Shown here: positions 9,350 to 19,869 of the stretch, piece after piece | How positions within the stretch are numbered: the first letter of the stretch is position 1 | Layout of the letters: every line of letters starts with the position of its first letter | Assembly: GCA_903919455.1 (NCBI GenBank) | Contig: CAIXIJ010000072.1 | Span: 1-64,000, forward strand | Direction: 5' to 3' | Length of the DNA: 64,000 nucleotides | Source: an uncultured Acidimicrobiaceae bacterium | Lineage (GTDB): Bacteria > Actinomycetota > Acidimicrobiia > Acidimicrobiales > Ilumatobacteraceae | Notes under the pieces: generated by a model | Databases searched by the model: none | Seen by the model: the letters and a program-made list of their open reading frames with translations, nothing else | What the model was told of the DNA's origin: nothing | Program-made: the position numbers and the translations under genes

Positions 9350-10720
9350 ATGGCTCCCACCGATTCGCGGGTGCTCGCCGACATCATCAAGGCGTACGAC
9401 GTCCGCGGCACCGTCCCAGATCAACTCAACACCGACGTGGCGTACGCGCTAGGTGTTGCCTTCGCTCGCTTCTGCGGAACGCAGCGCCTCATCGTGGCTC
9501 GCGACATGCGGCCATCGGGTCCGGAACTGGTCGACGCGTTTGCGCGCGGTGTGATGGAGCAGGGCATCGATGTGGTGGACCTCGGTCTCGCCAGCACCGA
9601 CTTGATGTACTACGCGGCCGGCACGCTCGACGCCCCCGGGGCGATGTTCACGGCGTCGCACAACCCGGCTCAGTACAACGGCGTGAAGTTCTGCCTGGCC
9701 GGCGCCAAGCCCGTCGGTCAGGACACGGGCCTCGAGGTTGTGCGTGCCACCGCCACCGACGTGCTCGAGGGGCGCTGCCCGCCGCCTGCGGCGCGTGCGG
9801 GCAGCCTCACCACCAAGAACCTTCTCGGCGCGTTCGCCGACCACGTCGTGTCGTTCATCGACCTGCCGAAACTGCGACCGCTGAAGGTGGTCGCCGACAC
9901 AGCGAACGGCATGGGCGGCCTCGTGGTGCCGGCGGTGTTCGAACGCATTCCGCAGGTCACCCTCGAGGTGATGTACGGAGAACTCGACGGCACGTTCCCG
10001 AACCACCCTGCCGACCCTCTGCAGCCCGCGAACCAACGCGACCTGCAGGCGCGGGTGCTATCCGGTGGCTTCGATGTCGGCCTTGCTTTCGACGGCGATG
10101 CCGACCGCGTGTTCGTGGTGGACGAGACGGGTCGTGGCCTCAGTGGGTCCACCACCACGGCCATCCTGGCGGCGGGCGTGCTGCGCACGAACCCTGGCGC
10201 CACCATCCTGCACAACCTCATCTGCTCGCGGGCGGTGCCCGAAGTAATCCGCGAGCACGGCGGAGTTCCGGTGCGCACCAAGGTGGGTCACTCGTTCATC
10301 AAGCAACTCATGGCCGACACGGGCGCAGTGTTCGGTGGCGAGCACTCCGCCCACTACTACTTCCTGCGGAACTTCCGTGCCGACAGTGGCCTCATCGCGA
10401 GCATGCTGATGCTGAACGAGATCAGCCTCGCGAACACGAACCTTTCCGCGCTGCGCCGTCCGTTCGAGCGCTACTCGTCGAGTGGCGAGATCAACACTTC
10501 GGTAAACGACCCGCAGGTGACGATCGACTATGTGGCGCAGCACTTCGCCGGGTTCACCCAAGATCGCCTCGACGGACTTACTGTTGATTGCGGCCCGTGG
10601 TGGTTCAACCTGCGTCCATCGAACACCGAGCCGCTGCTGCGGCTCAACCTCGAAGCACCCGACCGCGACTCGTGCGACCAGCACGTGGCCGAACTGCTCG
10701 CGTTGATCACGAGCATCTGA
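9350..10720 (+). CDS. manB: Phosphomannomutase/phosphoglucomutase
   Basis: 456 residues. It interconverts hexose 6- and 1-phosphates; in actinobacteria mannose 1-phosphate feeds GDP-mannose for envelope mannolipids and glycans. All alpha-D-phosphohexomutase signatures are visible: catalytic serine loop TASHNP (Ser103), metal loop DGDADR (248-253), sugar loop GEHSAH, and phosphate-binding RPSNTEP near the C-terminus. Starts 6 bases after the preceding stop, so probably co-transcribed with the membrane protein upstream and with the Trm112-like gene downstream. Confidence 0.92.
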   Translation: MAPTDSRVLADIIKAYDVRGTVPDQLNTDVAYALGVAFARFCGTQRLIVARDMRPSGPELVDAFARGVMEQGIDVVDLGLASTDLMYYAAGTLDAPGAMFTASHNPAQYNGVKFCLAGAKPVGQDTGLEVVRATATDVLEGRCPPPAARAGSLTTKNLLGAFADHVVSFIDLPKLRPLKVVADTANGMGGLVVPAVFERIPQVTLEVMYGELDGTFPNHPADPLQPANQRDLQARVLSGGFDVGLAFDGDADRVFVVDETGRGLSGSTTTAILAAGVLRTNPGATILHNLICSRAVPEVIREHGGVPVRTKVGHSFIKQLMADTGAVFGGEHSAHYYFLRNFRADSGLIASMLMLNEISLANTNLSALRRPFERYSSSGEINTSVNDPQVTIDYVAQHFAGFTQDRLDGLTVDCGPWWFNLRPSNTEPLLRLNLEAPDRDSCDQHVAELLALITSI

Positions 10721-10738
10721 CGTTCATAGGAGACACCA

Positions 10739-10975
10739 ATGGCACTCGACCCTCGCCTTCTCGCCGTGTTGGCATGCCCCGTGGACAAGGGCCCGCTCTA
10801 CTACCTCGGTGACGAGGGAGGCCTGTACAACCCCCGGCTGCATCGGCGCTACGTCGTGCAGAACGGCATCCCGGTGATGTTGCCCGACGAGGCCGTCGAA
10901 GTGGCTGCCGAGGAAGCAGCGTCGCTCGACGCGCGGATCGCATCCGGCGACCTCACGCCCACGTTCGCTGCCTGA
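10739..10975 (+). CDS. Trm112-like small protein
   Basis: 78 residues; LLAVLACPVDKGPLYY and a later NGIPVMLPDEA match the Trm112/YcaR family, small partners of methyltransferases or stand-alone zinc-ribbon proteins. Only one cysteine (Cys13) is present, so the four-cysteine zinc site of classical Trm112 is absent. A purine-rich AGGAGA lies 8 bases before ATG. It follows manB by 18 bases, the usual actinobacterial order. Role unknown. Confidence 0.8.
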   Translation: MALDPRLLAVLACPVDKGPLYYLGDEGGLYNPRLHRRYVVQNGIPVMLPDEAVEVAAEEAASLDARIASGDLTPTFAA

Positions 10976-10999
10976 CGGCCACCCCGCCGGCAACGCTGG

Positions 11000-11005
11000 T
11001 AGGTT
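11000..11005 (+). promoter_or_regulatory. -10-like hexamer for VLDTR-repeat protein gene
   Basis: TAGGTT ending 8 bases before ATG 11014, in the 38-base gap after the Trm112-like gene. Confidence 0.4.
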
Positions 11006-11013
11006 CACCGAAT

Positions 11014-12426
11014 ATGAAGGGTGATCGCTCCCTCCGGGGCCTCCTGCTGGCTGCCGCTCTGGGCATCGCTGCGCTGGGTGTGGTCTCCCAGGCGGCCACC
11101 GTCGCCGCAGTGGTGCCCACGTGCACCCTGTGCGCCGGAGGCGAGTACCAAGCGTTGTCGGTGCCGCTGCGTGTGTTCAGCACCGCCCCGAACACCAATG
11201 ACGTGGCACCTATTGGGCGCAAGGCCATCGGTGTAGGTGGCGGCACCCCGTTCACCATCGACCTGCTCGGTCTCGGGGCTCCTACGTTCGCGCACCGTTG
11301 GTTGCCCGGCACGGTCGCATCGGCAGGCGACGTGCTCGGCGTGATGGTCAGCCTCACCGTGCTGGCCCCCACACAGACCGGCAGCCTCACGGCCTACGCC
11401 GCAGGCAGCGCGAAGCCGATTGCCAAGAGTGTGAACTTCGTGCGCGGACACTCGGTCTCAAACACGGTGCTGGTGCGCACGAACTCGGCCGGCAGTCTCA
11501 CGCTGTCGTTGGCGGGCGCCACAGCCGGCCTGGCGAACGTGACGGTCGACGTGCTCGGCTGGTTCTCGGCCAGCACCTTCACCAAGGGCACCCCCGACGA
11601 TCTCACCGACGAACGTGGGGCTCGGTTGAGCAACATCACCCGCGCTCGCGTGCTCGACACCCGAAACGGTGCGGCGGCCGACACCCCACTGGGGCCGGGT
11701 GTATCCCTCACGCTTCCCGTTGCAGGGGCCCCTACGGGCGCGGTGGCGGTACTTCTGAACCTCACGGCCATTCAGCCCACGGCCACCACCATGCTCGCAG
11801 TGGTGCCCACAGCATTGAAGCCCGGAAGGGCGCCCGGCACTCAGAACCTGAACCTTCGTGCTGGTGCTACCCAATCGGTGTTGGTCCCGGCCCGCATCGG
11901 CCCCGGTGGCAGCGTGCGCATCTACAACCGGTCGGGCAACACCAACGTCACGGTCGACGTGATGGGCTATTTCACGCTGGGAGCCCTTGAAACCACCCGA
12001 GCCGGGCGTGTGGTTCCCTTGACGTTGCCGTTCCGGTCGTTCGACACGAGCGCAGCCGCGTTCGGGAAGGTTCCCCTGGGGCCGGGGCAGGCGGAGGACT
12101 GGAGTTTTGCAGCGTTCTCCAACAGCGTGAACATCGGCGGTTCGCCACTGGGTAAGCAGACGGCCTTGCTCGGCAACCTCACCAATGCCAGCCTGGCTCG
12201 CTCGATCAGCACGGTGCCGGTCACCAGTGCCCTCACGATGTATCCCAAGCCTGCCGCCGCGAGCACGAAGCCGCCCGTCATCAGCAACCTCGCATCCGTA
12301 GAGGGTTCGCCCGTATCGAACCTCACGGTTGCCACCTTCGACGCCAAACAGATCGTGCGGGTCTACAACGCAAAGGGTTACGCCCACTACGCGTTCGATG
12401 TGTATGCCGTGGTGTTGGGCGACTGA
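11014..12426 (+). CDS. Secreted VLDTR-repeat beta-sandwich protein
   Basis: 470 residues with an N-terminal signal peptide (about residues 1-32, basic start then LLLAAALGIAALG). The mature part has degenerate repeats of about 150 residues. In each, a start like RVLDTRNG or PLRVFST is followed by GAVAVLLNLTA-type strands and ends in VTVDVLGWF or VTVDVMGYF. Such repeats are common in secreted Acidimicrobiia proteins and may be surface or adhesion modules; no enzymatic motif is seen. It probably has its own promoter (TAGGTT at 11000). Confidence 0.65.
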   Translation: MKGDRSLRGLLLAAALGIAALGVVSQAATVAAVVPTCTLCAGGEYQALSVPLRVFSTAPNTNDVAPIGRKAIGVGGGTPFTIDLLGLGAPTFAHRWLPGTVASAGDVLGVMVSLTVLAPTQTGSLTAYAAGSAKPIAKSVNFVRGHSVSNTVLVRTNSAGSLTLSLAGATAGLANVTVDVLGWFSASTFTKGTPDDLTDERGARLSNITRARVLDTRNGAAADTPLGPGVSLTLPVAGAPTGAVAVLLNLTAIQPTATTMLAVVPTALKPGRAPGTQNLNLRAGATQSVLVPARIGPGGSVRIYNRSGNTNVTVDVMGYFTLGALETTRAGRVVPLTLPFRSFDTSAAAFGKVPLGPGQAEDWSFAAFSNSVNIGGSPLGKQTALLGNLTNASLARSISTVPVTSALTMYPKPAAASTKPPVISNLASVEGSPVSNLTVATFDAKQIVRVYNAKGYAHYAFDVYAVVLGD

Positions 12427-12431
12427 AACAC

Positions 12432-12522
12432 TAGGCTTCGTGGCCGCTCGGGCTGATCAGAGAGCTGCCAGTTGGCACCGGCCCGGTTCCACATCCGTTC
12501 ACTGTTCCCGGAGGAACCACCC
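12432..12522 (+). promoter_or_regulatory. ahcY promoter and structured 5' leader (riboregulator candidate)
   Basis: A -10-like TAGGCT at 12432-12437 predicts a transcript start near 12443 and a leader of about 80 bases, long for this window. Visible pairings: CGGGC 12449-12453 with GCCCG 12481-12485, enclosing a purine-rich side (12454-12465) and hairpin TGCC/GGCA (12466-12469 with 12474-12477). Near the ribosome binding site GGAGG (12510-12514), the segment GGAAC (12513-12517) can pair either with GTTCC 12504-12508 (4-base loop) or with GTTCC 12486-12490. These two pairings exclude each other, and both cover part of the binding site. Confidence 0.5.
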
Positions 12523-13986
<1,464 letters not shown>

Positions 13987-13987
13987 T

Positions 13988-14031
13988 GTGACGCTGGCCA
14001 GCGCTCAGTGAGCGTTGGCCAGCACCGTCAC
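13988..14031. terminator. Bidirectional terminator hairpin between ahcY and yczE-like gene
   Basis: Arms 13993-14007 and 14009-14023 are complementary over 15 positions with one G-T pair, with a CAGTG-type turn. GTGAC 13988-13992 and GTCAC 14027-14031 can extend it past a small bulge. No T-run on the plus side. It starts 6 bases after the ahcY stop and covers the last codons and stop of the convergent gene. Confidence 0.75.
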
Positions 14032-14631
14032 GTCGTTGCGCAGCCGCAGCCGGGGCAGGAACACCTGCACCAGCGGCCCGATGCCGAACGTGAACGCCAC
14101 GGTGCCGAGGCCGATGCTGCCACCGAGCAGCAATCCGGCCACCAGCACCACGGCTTCGATGCTGGTGCGGGCCACGCGCACGCTGATGCCGCGCTTGGAC
14201 AGGCCCAGCATCAGGCCGTCGCGAGGGCCCGAGCCGAGGCCGGCGCCGATGTACAGACCGGAACCGACAGCCACGCTGAGCAGGCCGCCCAGCATGTACG
14301 GCACGCGCAACCACAGCAGGTTGGTGGTGGGGAGGTGGTCGCTGAGCAGGAACACCACCAGTCCGATCTCGATGGCGTTCATCACCGTGCCCCAGCCGAG
14401 TCGCTCCTTCAGCGGGATCCAGAGCAGCAGGATGCACACCCCCGTGATCTCGATGATGATGCCGATGGGGATTCCCGTCTTCTTACTGAGTCCCTGGTGA
14501 AAGATGTCCCAGGCGGCGAGGCCGAGGTCGGCAGCGAGAAACATGCTGATGCCGAGGCCGAAGAAGGCCAGCCCCACGAAACAGCGCACGAACCGCTCGG
14601 GTAGGCGGTCCTTGGGCAGGGGCAGGAACAT
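14005..14631 (-). CDS. YczE/YitT-like integral membrane protein
   Basis: 208 residues with about five hydrophobic segments. LGISMFLAADLGLAAWDIFHQGLS, GIIIEI and GLGSGPRDGLMLGLSKR match the YczE/YyaS family, in which an N-terminal 'G..PWD..H.GL' element is repeated as 'G.GPRD.L'. Function of the family is unknown; transport is often guessed. A minus-strand -10-like TAGCGT (14639-14644) ends 7 bases before ATG 14631. Its C-terminal codons form one arm of the terminator shared with ahcY. Confidence 0.7.
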   Translation of the reverse strand: MFLPLPKDRLPERFVRCFVGLAFFGLGISMFLAADLGLAAWDIFHQGLSKKTGIPIGIIIEITGVCILLLWIPLKERLGWGTVMNAIEIGLVVFLLSDHLPTTNLLWLRVPYMLGGLLSVAVGSGLYIGAGLGSGPRDGLMLGLSKRGISVRVARTSIEAVVLVAGLLLGGSIGLGTVAFTFGIGPLVQVFLPRLRLRNDVTVLANAH

Positions 14632-14684
14632 TGCGCCGACGCTACCCGGGGAACCGTGTCACACCCCTCTGGTTTGCTGATCGC

Positions 14685-15431
14685 ATGCTGCTCACTCCTT
14701 CCTGTGCCGGGTGCAACCAGACCGGCGACGTGCTGTGCCGGCGCTGCCGGTTCACGCTGGCCAGTACCCGCATCCATCGTGGCGATGGTGGGGTGATGGC
14801 CGCGCTGCCCTTCGAGGGCATCGGCCGGCAGGTGGTGCTGGGCTTGAAGTACCGCAATCGTCGCGGCGTGGCCAAACAGTTGGCACACCTCATGGTTCGC
14901 CGCCTGCACCTCGGGGGAGTGCAACTGGTCACGTGGGCTCCCACCAGTCCGGCGCGAACGCGTGCTCGTGGGTACGACCAGGCCGAGTTGCTCGCTCGGG
15001 CAGTGGCGAAAGAGCTGGGAGTGCCCTGCCGGCGGTTGCTGTACCGCTCGCACGGGGCCCCGCAGACGGGCCATTCGCGTGCCGAGCGGCTACAGGGGCC
15101 GTCATTCCGTGCCCGATCACCTCGACAGGGGCTGCGCGTGCTCTTGGTCGACGATGTGGTCACCACGGGGGCCACGCTGTTGTCTGCCTGCGAGGCGCTG
15201 TTGCAGGCTGGCGTCGCAGAGGTGGTCTGCGCGGCCGCTGCCGCCACCCCCGACGCGAGGGGTCAGGCGAGGCCGGCCCAGTCGCGCACCGTCGCCACGG
15301 CAGGCAGCGGGTCTTCTTCCACCAGCACGCCACGCATGCCCACTCGGTCGGCAGCATCCACGTTCGACTGCACGTCGTCCAGGAATGCCGTGCTGCCCGC
15401 ATCGGCGCCCAACCTGGCCAGGGCCAGCTGA
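14685..15431 (+). CDS. ComF-like phosphoribosyltransferase
   Basis: 248 residues from ATG 14685. An N-terminal zinc-finger-like [15 protein letters not shown] (two C-x2-C pairs) precedes a type I phosphoribosyltransferase domain; the PRPP motif [13 protein letters not shown] lies near residues 148-160. ComF proteins work in DNA uptake or recombination in competent bacteria; the exact role here is unknown. The last roughly 60 residues, after AAAAATP, are Ser/Thr/Arg-rich and lie antisense to the convergent HAD gene, so they look like read-through beyond the ordinary ComF end. Confidence 0.8.
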   Translation: MLLTPSCAGCNQTGDVLCRRCRFTLASTRIHRGDGGVMAALPFEGIGRQVVLGLKYRNRRGVAKQLAHLMVRRLHLGGVQLVTWAPTSPARTRARGYDQAELLARAVAKELGVPCRRLLYRSHGAPQTGHSRAERLQGPSFRARSPRQGLRVLLVDDVVTTGATLLSACEALLQAGVAEVVCAAAAATPDARGQARPAQSRTVATAGSGSSSTSTPRMPTRSAASTFDCTSSRNAVLPASAPNLARAS

Positions 15432-15898
15432 TAGATGGCGGGGTTGGGCTTGCGCATACCCACCTCGTGGCTGTCCACCACGTCGTCGAACAGGGCGTCG
15501 AAATCCATCATCGTGCGCCAGCCGTCGCGGAACTCGGCCACATTGTTGGTGAGCACCCCGAGACGCACCCCGGCGGCCTTCAGATCGTGCACCAGCTGCA
15601 CCACCGGCTCGTTGGGCAAGAAACGGAACATCGGCGCACCACCAGGCGGCGGGGGAGGCACCTCGATGCCGGCAGCCGCCAGCGCGTCCTTGTTCAGCGC
15701 TCGGTTCTCAGCCATGGTGATCTCGCCGCGCTCGAGCCGATGCCACGGGTGGTCGCTGTCGGCGCCGTAATCGCCGATGAGGATCGACTTCACCAGGTCG
15801 GGGTCGGCATTCGGGAAGCGAGCAGTGAAGTCGCTGTGCCGGCCGGTTGCGGCCAGTACGCCGCCGAGGTCGAAGATCACGGTGTCGATGCGTGCCAT
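15263..15898 (-). CDS. HAD-superfamily hydrolase
   Basis: 211 residues. HAD motif I reads FDLGGVL (nucleophile Asp11 with Gly at the +2 place), motif II GVLTNN, motif III Lys in RKPNPAIY, and motif [11 protein letters not shown]. This is a complete HAD core with a helical cap (about 20-100). The +2 Asp that acts as acid/base in phosphatases is replaced by Gly, as in some HAD families, so phosphatase activity should not be assumed. Overlaps the 3' end of comF by 169 bases tail to tail. Divergent from secA. Confidence 0.8.
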   Translation of the reverse strand: MARIDTVIFDLGGVLAATGRHSDFTARFPNADPDLVKSILIGDYGADSDHPWHRLERGEITMAENRALNKDALAAAGIEVPPPPPGGAPMFRFLPNEPVVQLVHDLKAAGVRLGVLTNNVAEFRDGWRTMMDFDALFDDVVDSHEVGMRKPNPAIYQLALARLGADAGSTAFLDDVQSNVDAADRVGMRGVLVEEDPLPAVATVRDWAGLA

Positions 15899-15951
15899 AG
15901 AGCAATGAGTTTGGCCGTGTCACCTGCCCGCGGACGACTCGTACCCCCAGA

Positions 15952-15957
15952 TAGGCT
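15952..15957 (+). promoter_or_regulatory. -10-like hexamer for secA
   Basis: TAGGCT ending 10 bases before secA ATG 15968, in the 69-base gap between the HAD gene and secA. Confidence 0.45.
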
Positions 15958-15967
15958 TCGGCCCCGC

Positions 15968-18733
15968 ATGGGCATTCTCGACAAGATCCTCCGCGCGGGT
16001 GAAGGCAAGAAGCTGAAGGCCCTCCAGGGCCTCGTTCCCGACATCAACGCGCACGAAGCGGCCATCAAGGCGCTCAGCGACGATGCCCTGCGGGGCAAGA
16101 CCGCCGAGTTCCGAAACCGGCTCGACCGAGGTGAGTCGCTCGACGACCTCCTCATCGAAGCGTTCGCCGTCACCCGCGAAGCCGCCAGCCGCGTCATCGG
16201 CCAGCGCCACTTCGACGTGCAGCTCATGGGTGGTGCCGCACTCCACTTCGGCTGGGTGGCCGAGATGAAGACCGGTGAGGGCAAGACGCTGGTCAGCACG
16301 CTGCCGGCCTACCTGAACGGCTTGTCGGGTAAGGGCGTGCACGTGATCACCGTGAACGACTACCTCGCTCGTTTCCATGCCGAATGGATGGGGCGCATTC
16401 ACAACTGGCTGGGCCTCGAAGTCGGCCTGATCATTCCCGGTTTCAAGGAGCGTCCGGCGGAGAAGCGGCTGAGCTACGCCGCCGACATCACCTACGGCAC
16501 GAACAACGAGTTCGGCTTCGACTATCTCCGCGACAACATGGCCAACACGCTCGACGACAAGGTGCAGCGCGGCCACAACTTTGCTGTTGTCGACGAAGTG
16601 GACTCCATCCTCATCGACGAGGCCCGTACCCCGCTCATCATCAGTGGGCGAGTGGCCGACGCCGCCAAGCTCTACTACCGCTTTGCCAGCATCGTGCGCT
16701 CGCTCGTGCGCGACGTGGACTACGAGGTGGAAGAAGACAAGCGCGTGGTGGTGCCGCTGGAAGCTGGCATCGAGAAGGTCGAGAGCGCACTTGGAATTGC
16801 GAACCTCTACGACGAAGTGCAGCAGAACCTGGTGCACCAGCTGTCGGTGGCACTGAAGGCCAAGGAGCTCTACAAGCGCGACAAGGATTACATCATCCAG
16901 AACGGCGAGGTGAAGATCGTCGACGAGTTCACCGGTCGCGTGCTCGACGGTCGCCGCTGGAGCGAAGGCATCCACCAAGCCGTGGAGGCCAAGGAGGGGG
17001 TGAAGATCAAGGAAGAGAATCAGACGCTCGCCACGATCACCCTCCAGAACTACTTCCGCATGTACGACAAGCTCGCCGGCATGACCGGTACTGCTCAAAC
17101 CGAAGCTGCCGAACTGGGCAACACCTACGAATTGCAAGTGGTTCCCATCCCCACGAACAAGCCGACGGTGCGCGACGACGAGGCCGACCTCATCTACAAG
17201 AGCGAAGAGGCGAAGTTCAACGCTGTGGTGGCCGACATTCTCGAGCGCCACGAGAAGGGCCAGCCCATCTTGGTGGGCACCGTCAGCGTGGAGAAGAGCG
17301 AACTGCTCGCCCGTCAACTCAGCCAGCGCGGCATCGCTCACGAGGTATTGAACGCCAAGCAACACACCCGTGAAGCCATGATCGTGGCTCAGGCCGGTCG
17401 CCTCGGTGCCGTCACCGTTTCCACCAACATGGCCGGTCGTGGCGTCGACATTCTCCTCGGCGGTAACCCTGAAGGTCTGGCCCGTCACGAGGCGTTGAAG
17501 GAGGGTTTCGCCCCCGAGATGCTCGAGGACGACTTCTCTTTGCCGATGCCGATCGACGAGATGCCCGAGGAGTTCCAGACCGCACGCACTGCGGCGCAGG
17601 CCCGTTACAACGAGTTGCTGCAGGGCTTCAAGGTCCAGTGCAAGGCCGAAGGCGACGAGGTGCGTGCCGTTGGCGGTCTCTACGTGCTCGGCACCGAGCG
17701 CCACGAGAGTCGCCGTATCGACAACCAGTTGCGTGGTCGTGCGGGCCGCCAGGGCGACCCGGGTGCCAGCCGCTTCTATCTCAGCCTCGACGACGAACTG
17801 ATGCGTCTGTTTGCCACCGGTGCGTTGAGCTGGGTGATGGGCCGAGCCCTGCCCGACGACGAAGCCATCGAAGCCAAGATGGTCAGCAAGGCCATCGAGC
17901 GTGCTCAGACCACGGTCGAGCAGCGCAACGCCGAAATCCGCAAGAACGTGTTGAAGTACGACGAGGTGATGAACGAGCAGCGCAAGGTGATCTACGCGCG
18001 CCGCGACCAGATCCTCGAAGGGGCCGACCTGAAGTCCGCAGCGATGGAGTATCTCTCCGATGCAGTGGACGCCATCATCGATACCCACTGTGTGAGCGAG
18101 GCGCCCGACGAATGGGATCTCGATGGCTTGGTGAAGGAACTGAAGACGTACTGGCCAAACGAGATCGAGGAGGCGCAGCTCACCAAGTTCGACGATGCCG
18201 ACGACATCTACGACCTTGTGATGGCCGACGCGAAGACCTTCTACGAACGTCGTGAGGAAGAGCTCACCCCCGACGTCATGCGCGACGTGGAGCGCCAGGT
18301 GATGCTGCGCATCATCGACCAGCGCTGGCGCGAACATCTCGAGGAGATGGACTACCTCCAGGAGGGCATCAACCTCCGTGCGATGGGCCAGAAGGACCCG
18401 CTCACCGAGTGGCAGCGCGAGGGCTTCGAGATGTTCGGCCAGATGATGAAGGGCATCGCGCAGGATTTCGTGAAGTACGTCATGCACGTGCAGGTCGTCC
18501 GCAACGAAGAGCCCGCCCCTGTCGTGCAGAACCTTCAGCAGACGTCGAGCGACAATGCCCCGGCACCCAGCGCTCTGCAGGCGTCGGGCGATGTCGATGC
18601 ACCGCCGGCCGCCCCCGCACCCGCCAAGCAGCAGACCGTGGTGAAGGACGAATGGTCCAAGACACCGCGCAACGCTCCCTGCCCCTGCGGAAGCGGCAAG
18701 AAGTTCAAGCTGTGCCACGGCGCCACGCTCTGA
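15968..18733 (+). CDS. secA: Preprotein translocase ATPase SecA
   Basis: 921 residues from ATG 15968. SecA is the motor that pushes unfolded preproteins through SecYEG. Visible: Walker A in MKTGEGKT (100-107), Walker [14 protein letters not shown] near 207-219, the preprotein cross-linking and helical scaffold regions, [15 protein letters not shown] and [11 protein letters not shown] of the second ATPase lobe, a Pro/Ala-rich linker, and a C-terminal SEC-C zinc motif ([14 protein letters not shown]) for SecB or ribosome contact. The long open frame upstream of 15968 is not part of the gene: homology starts at [15 protein letters not shown] and a -10-like site precedes it. Confidence 0.97.
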   Translation: MGILDKILRAGEGKKLKALQGLVPDINAHEAAIKALSDDALRGKTAEFRNRLDRGESLDDLLIEAFAVTREAASRVIGQRHFDVQLMGGAALHFGWVAEMKTGEGKTLVSTLPAYLNGLSGKGVHVITVNDYLARFHAEWMGRIHNWLGLEVGLIIPGFKERPAEKRLSYAADITYGTNNEFGFDYLRDNMANTLDDKVQRGHNFAVVDEVDSILIDEARTPLIISGRVADAAKLYYRFASIVRSLVRDVDYEVEEDKRVVVPLEAGIEKVESALGIANLYDEVQQNLVHQLSVALKAKELYKRDKDYIIQNGEVKIVDEFTGRVLDGRRWSEGIHQAVEAKEGVKIKEENQTLATITLQNYFRMYDKLAGMTGTAQTEAAELGNTYELQVVPIPTNKPTVRDDEADLIYKSEEAKFNAVVADILERHEKGQPILVGTVSVEKSELLARQLSQRGIAHEVLNAKQHTREAMIVAQAGRLGAVTVSTNMAGRGVDILLGGNPEGLARHEALKEGFAPEMLEDDFSLPMPIDEMPEEFQTARTAAQARYNELLQGFKVQCKAEGDEVRAVGGLYVLGTERHESRRIDNQLRGRAGRQGDPGASRFYLSLDDELMRLFATGALSWVMGRALPDDEAIEAKMVSKAIERAQTTVEQRNAEIRKNVLKYDEVMNEQRKVIYARRDQILEGADLKSAAMEYLSDAVDAIIDTHCVSEAPDEWDLDGLVKELKTYWPNEIEEAQLTKFDDADDIYDLVMADAKTFYERREEELTPDVMRDVERQVMLRIIDQRWREHLEEMDYLQEGINLRAMGQKDPLTEWQREGFEMFGQMMKGIAQDFVKYVMHVQVVRNEEPAPVVQNLQQTSSDNAPAPSALQASGDVDAPPAAPAPAKQQTVVKDEWSKTPRNAPCPCGSGKKFKLCHGATL

Positions 18734-18746
18734 CGGGTTCTTCCAC

Positions 18747-19847
18747 ATGCGCGACTTCTCCGATGACCTCAAGGATCTGAAGCGCCGACTCGGCGAGGCC
18801 GACGGCTACCTGAAGATTCCCTTCACCAGGGCCCGGCTCACCGAGCTGGAGTTCGAGGTGGCGCGCCCCGACCTGTGGGACGACCAGGAACTCGCGAAGA
18901 AGATCAACGCGGAGTACGCGAATGCCAAAGGCGACATCGACACCTTCGATTCGCTCAGCAGCGATCTCGACGATGTGGAGTTGTTGCACGAGATGGCCCG
19001 CGAAGTCGACGATGAGTCGCAAGAGGGCGATATCGCCGCTGCGGTCACCAGCATCGATGGGCAGCTGCGCCAACTCGACCTGCGCAGCCTGTTCACGGGC
19101 GAGCACGACGAGGTGGACTGCATCGTGCAGATCAACGCCAAGGATGGCGGTGTGGATGCGCAGGACTGGGCCGAGATCCTGCTGCGCATGTACTCCCGCT
19201 GGGCTGAGCGCCGTGGTTTCGCCATCGAGATCGATGAATACAGCGCCGGTGCCGAAGCGGGCATCATGTCGTGCGAGTTCACGATTACCGGTCGATACGC
19301 CTATGGCCTGATGACGGGCGAGCGAGGCACACATCGCCTGGTGCGCATCAGCCCGTTCGACAACCAGGGCCGCCGCCAGACCAGCTTCGCTGCGGTGCAG
19401 GTGTGGCCGGTGATGGATGCGCCCGACATCGAGATCAATGAGTCCGACATCGAGATGCAGGTGTTCCGAGCCAGTGGTGCCGGTGGCCAGCACGTGAACA
19501 AGACATCGTCGGCTGTGCGTCTCATTCACAAGCCCTCGGGCCTGGTGGCCTCGAGTCAGGAAGAGCGCAGTCAGCTCCAGAACCGTGAGAAGGCGATGAA
19601 CCGCCTGAAGGCCATGGTGGCCGCCAAGATCGAAGAGGAACACGAGGCCGAGCTGGCCCGCATCGCCGGCCGACAGGCGCAGGTGGGCTGGGGTAGCCAG
19701 ATCCGCTCGTACGTGGTGCAGCCATATCAGATGGTCAAGGACCTGCGTACCGAGGTGGAGACCAGCCAGATCGATGCGGTGCTCGACGGTGAACTCGACG
19801 AGTTCATGGAGGGCTACCTGCGGTGGCGACGCCGCGAGGCAGAGTGA
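18747..19847 (+). CDS. prfB: Peptide chain release factor 2
   Basis: 366 residues, continuous frame. RF2 ends translation at UGA and UAA. Visible: recognition tripeptide SPF (202-204), which marks RF2 rather than RF1, the catalytic GGQ (246-248) in SGAGGQHVNK, and an N-terminal coiled region. The usual programmed +1 frameshift near codon 25 is absent, so this autoregulation is not used here. It begins 13 bases after secA and precedes ftsE, a common actinobacterial order. Confidence 0.96.
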   Translation: MRDFSDDLKDLKRRLGEADGYLKIPFTRARLTELEFEVARPDLWDDQELAKKINAEYANAKGDIDTFDSLSSDLDDVELLHEMAREVDDESQEGDIAAAVTSIDGQLRQLDLRSLFTGEHDEVDCIVQINAKDGGVDAQDWAEILLRMYSRWAERRGFAIEIDEYSAGAEAGIMSCEFTITGRYAYGLMTGERGTHRLVRISPFDNQGRRQTSFAAVQVWPVMDAPDIEINESDIEMQVFRASGAGGQHVNKTSSAVRLIHKPSGLVASSQEERSQLQNREKAMNRLKAMVAAKIEEEHEAELARIAGRQAQVGWGSQIRSYVVQPYQMVKDLRTEVETSQIDAVLDGELDEFMEGYLRWRRREAE

Positions 19848-19853
19848 CCGGGC

Positions 19854-19859
19854 TACGGT
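19854..19859 (+). promoter_or_regulatory. -10-like hexamer for ftsE
   Basis: TACGGT just after the prfB stop, ending 10 bases before ftsE ATG 19870. Confidence 0.35.
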
Positions 19860-19869
19860 TGAGCACTCC

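Noticed and set aside
6899-9424. 841-codon antisense frame opposite the large membrane protein gene
   Set aside because: Composition (His, Gln, Arg runs) and lack of any motif mark it as a shadow of the real gene.
12454-12480. T-box-like string AGAGAGC followed by TTGG in the ahcY leader
   Set aside because: No TGGN-containing antiterminator or antisequestrator element follows, and ahcY is not an aminoacylation or amino acid uptake gene. Kept only as an unclassified structured leader.
14711-15967. Open frame in phase with secA running about 1.2 kb upstream of its start
   Set aside because: It crosses comF and the HAD gene in other frames; SecA homology begins at 15968, where a -10-like site and conserved N-terminus are found.
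15920-18772. 950-codon open frame antisense to secA
   Set aside because: It is the mirror frame of a highly conserved gene, with His/Leu/Val-rich low-information sequence; typical of long antisense frames in GC-rich DNA.
18747-18850. Programmed +1 frameshift site in prfB
   Set aside because: The frame is continuous from the start and no in-frame TGA after a CTT-type slip site occurs in the first 30 codons.
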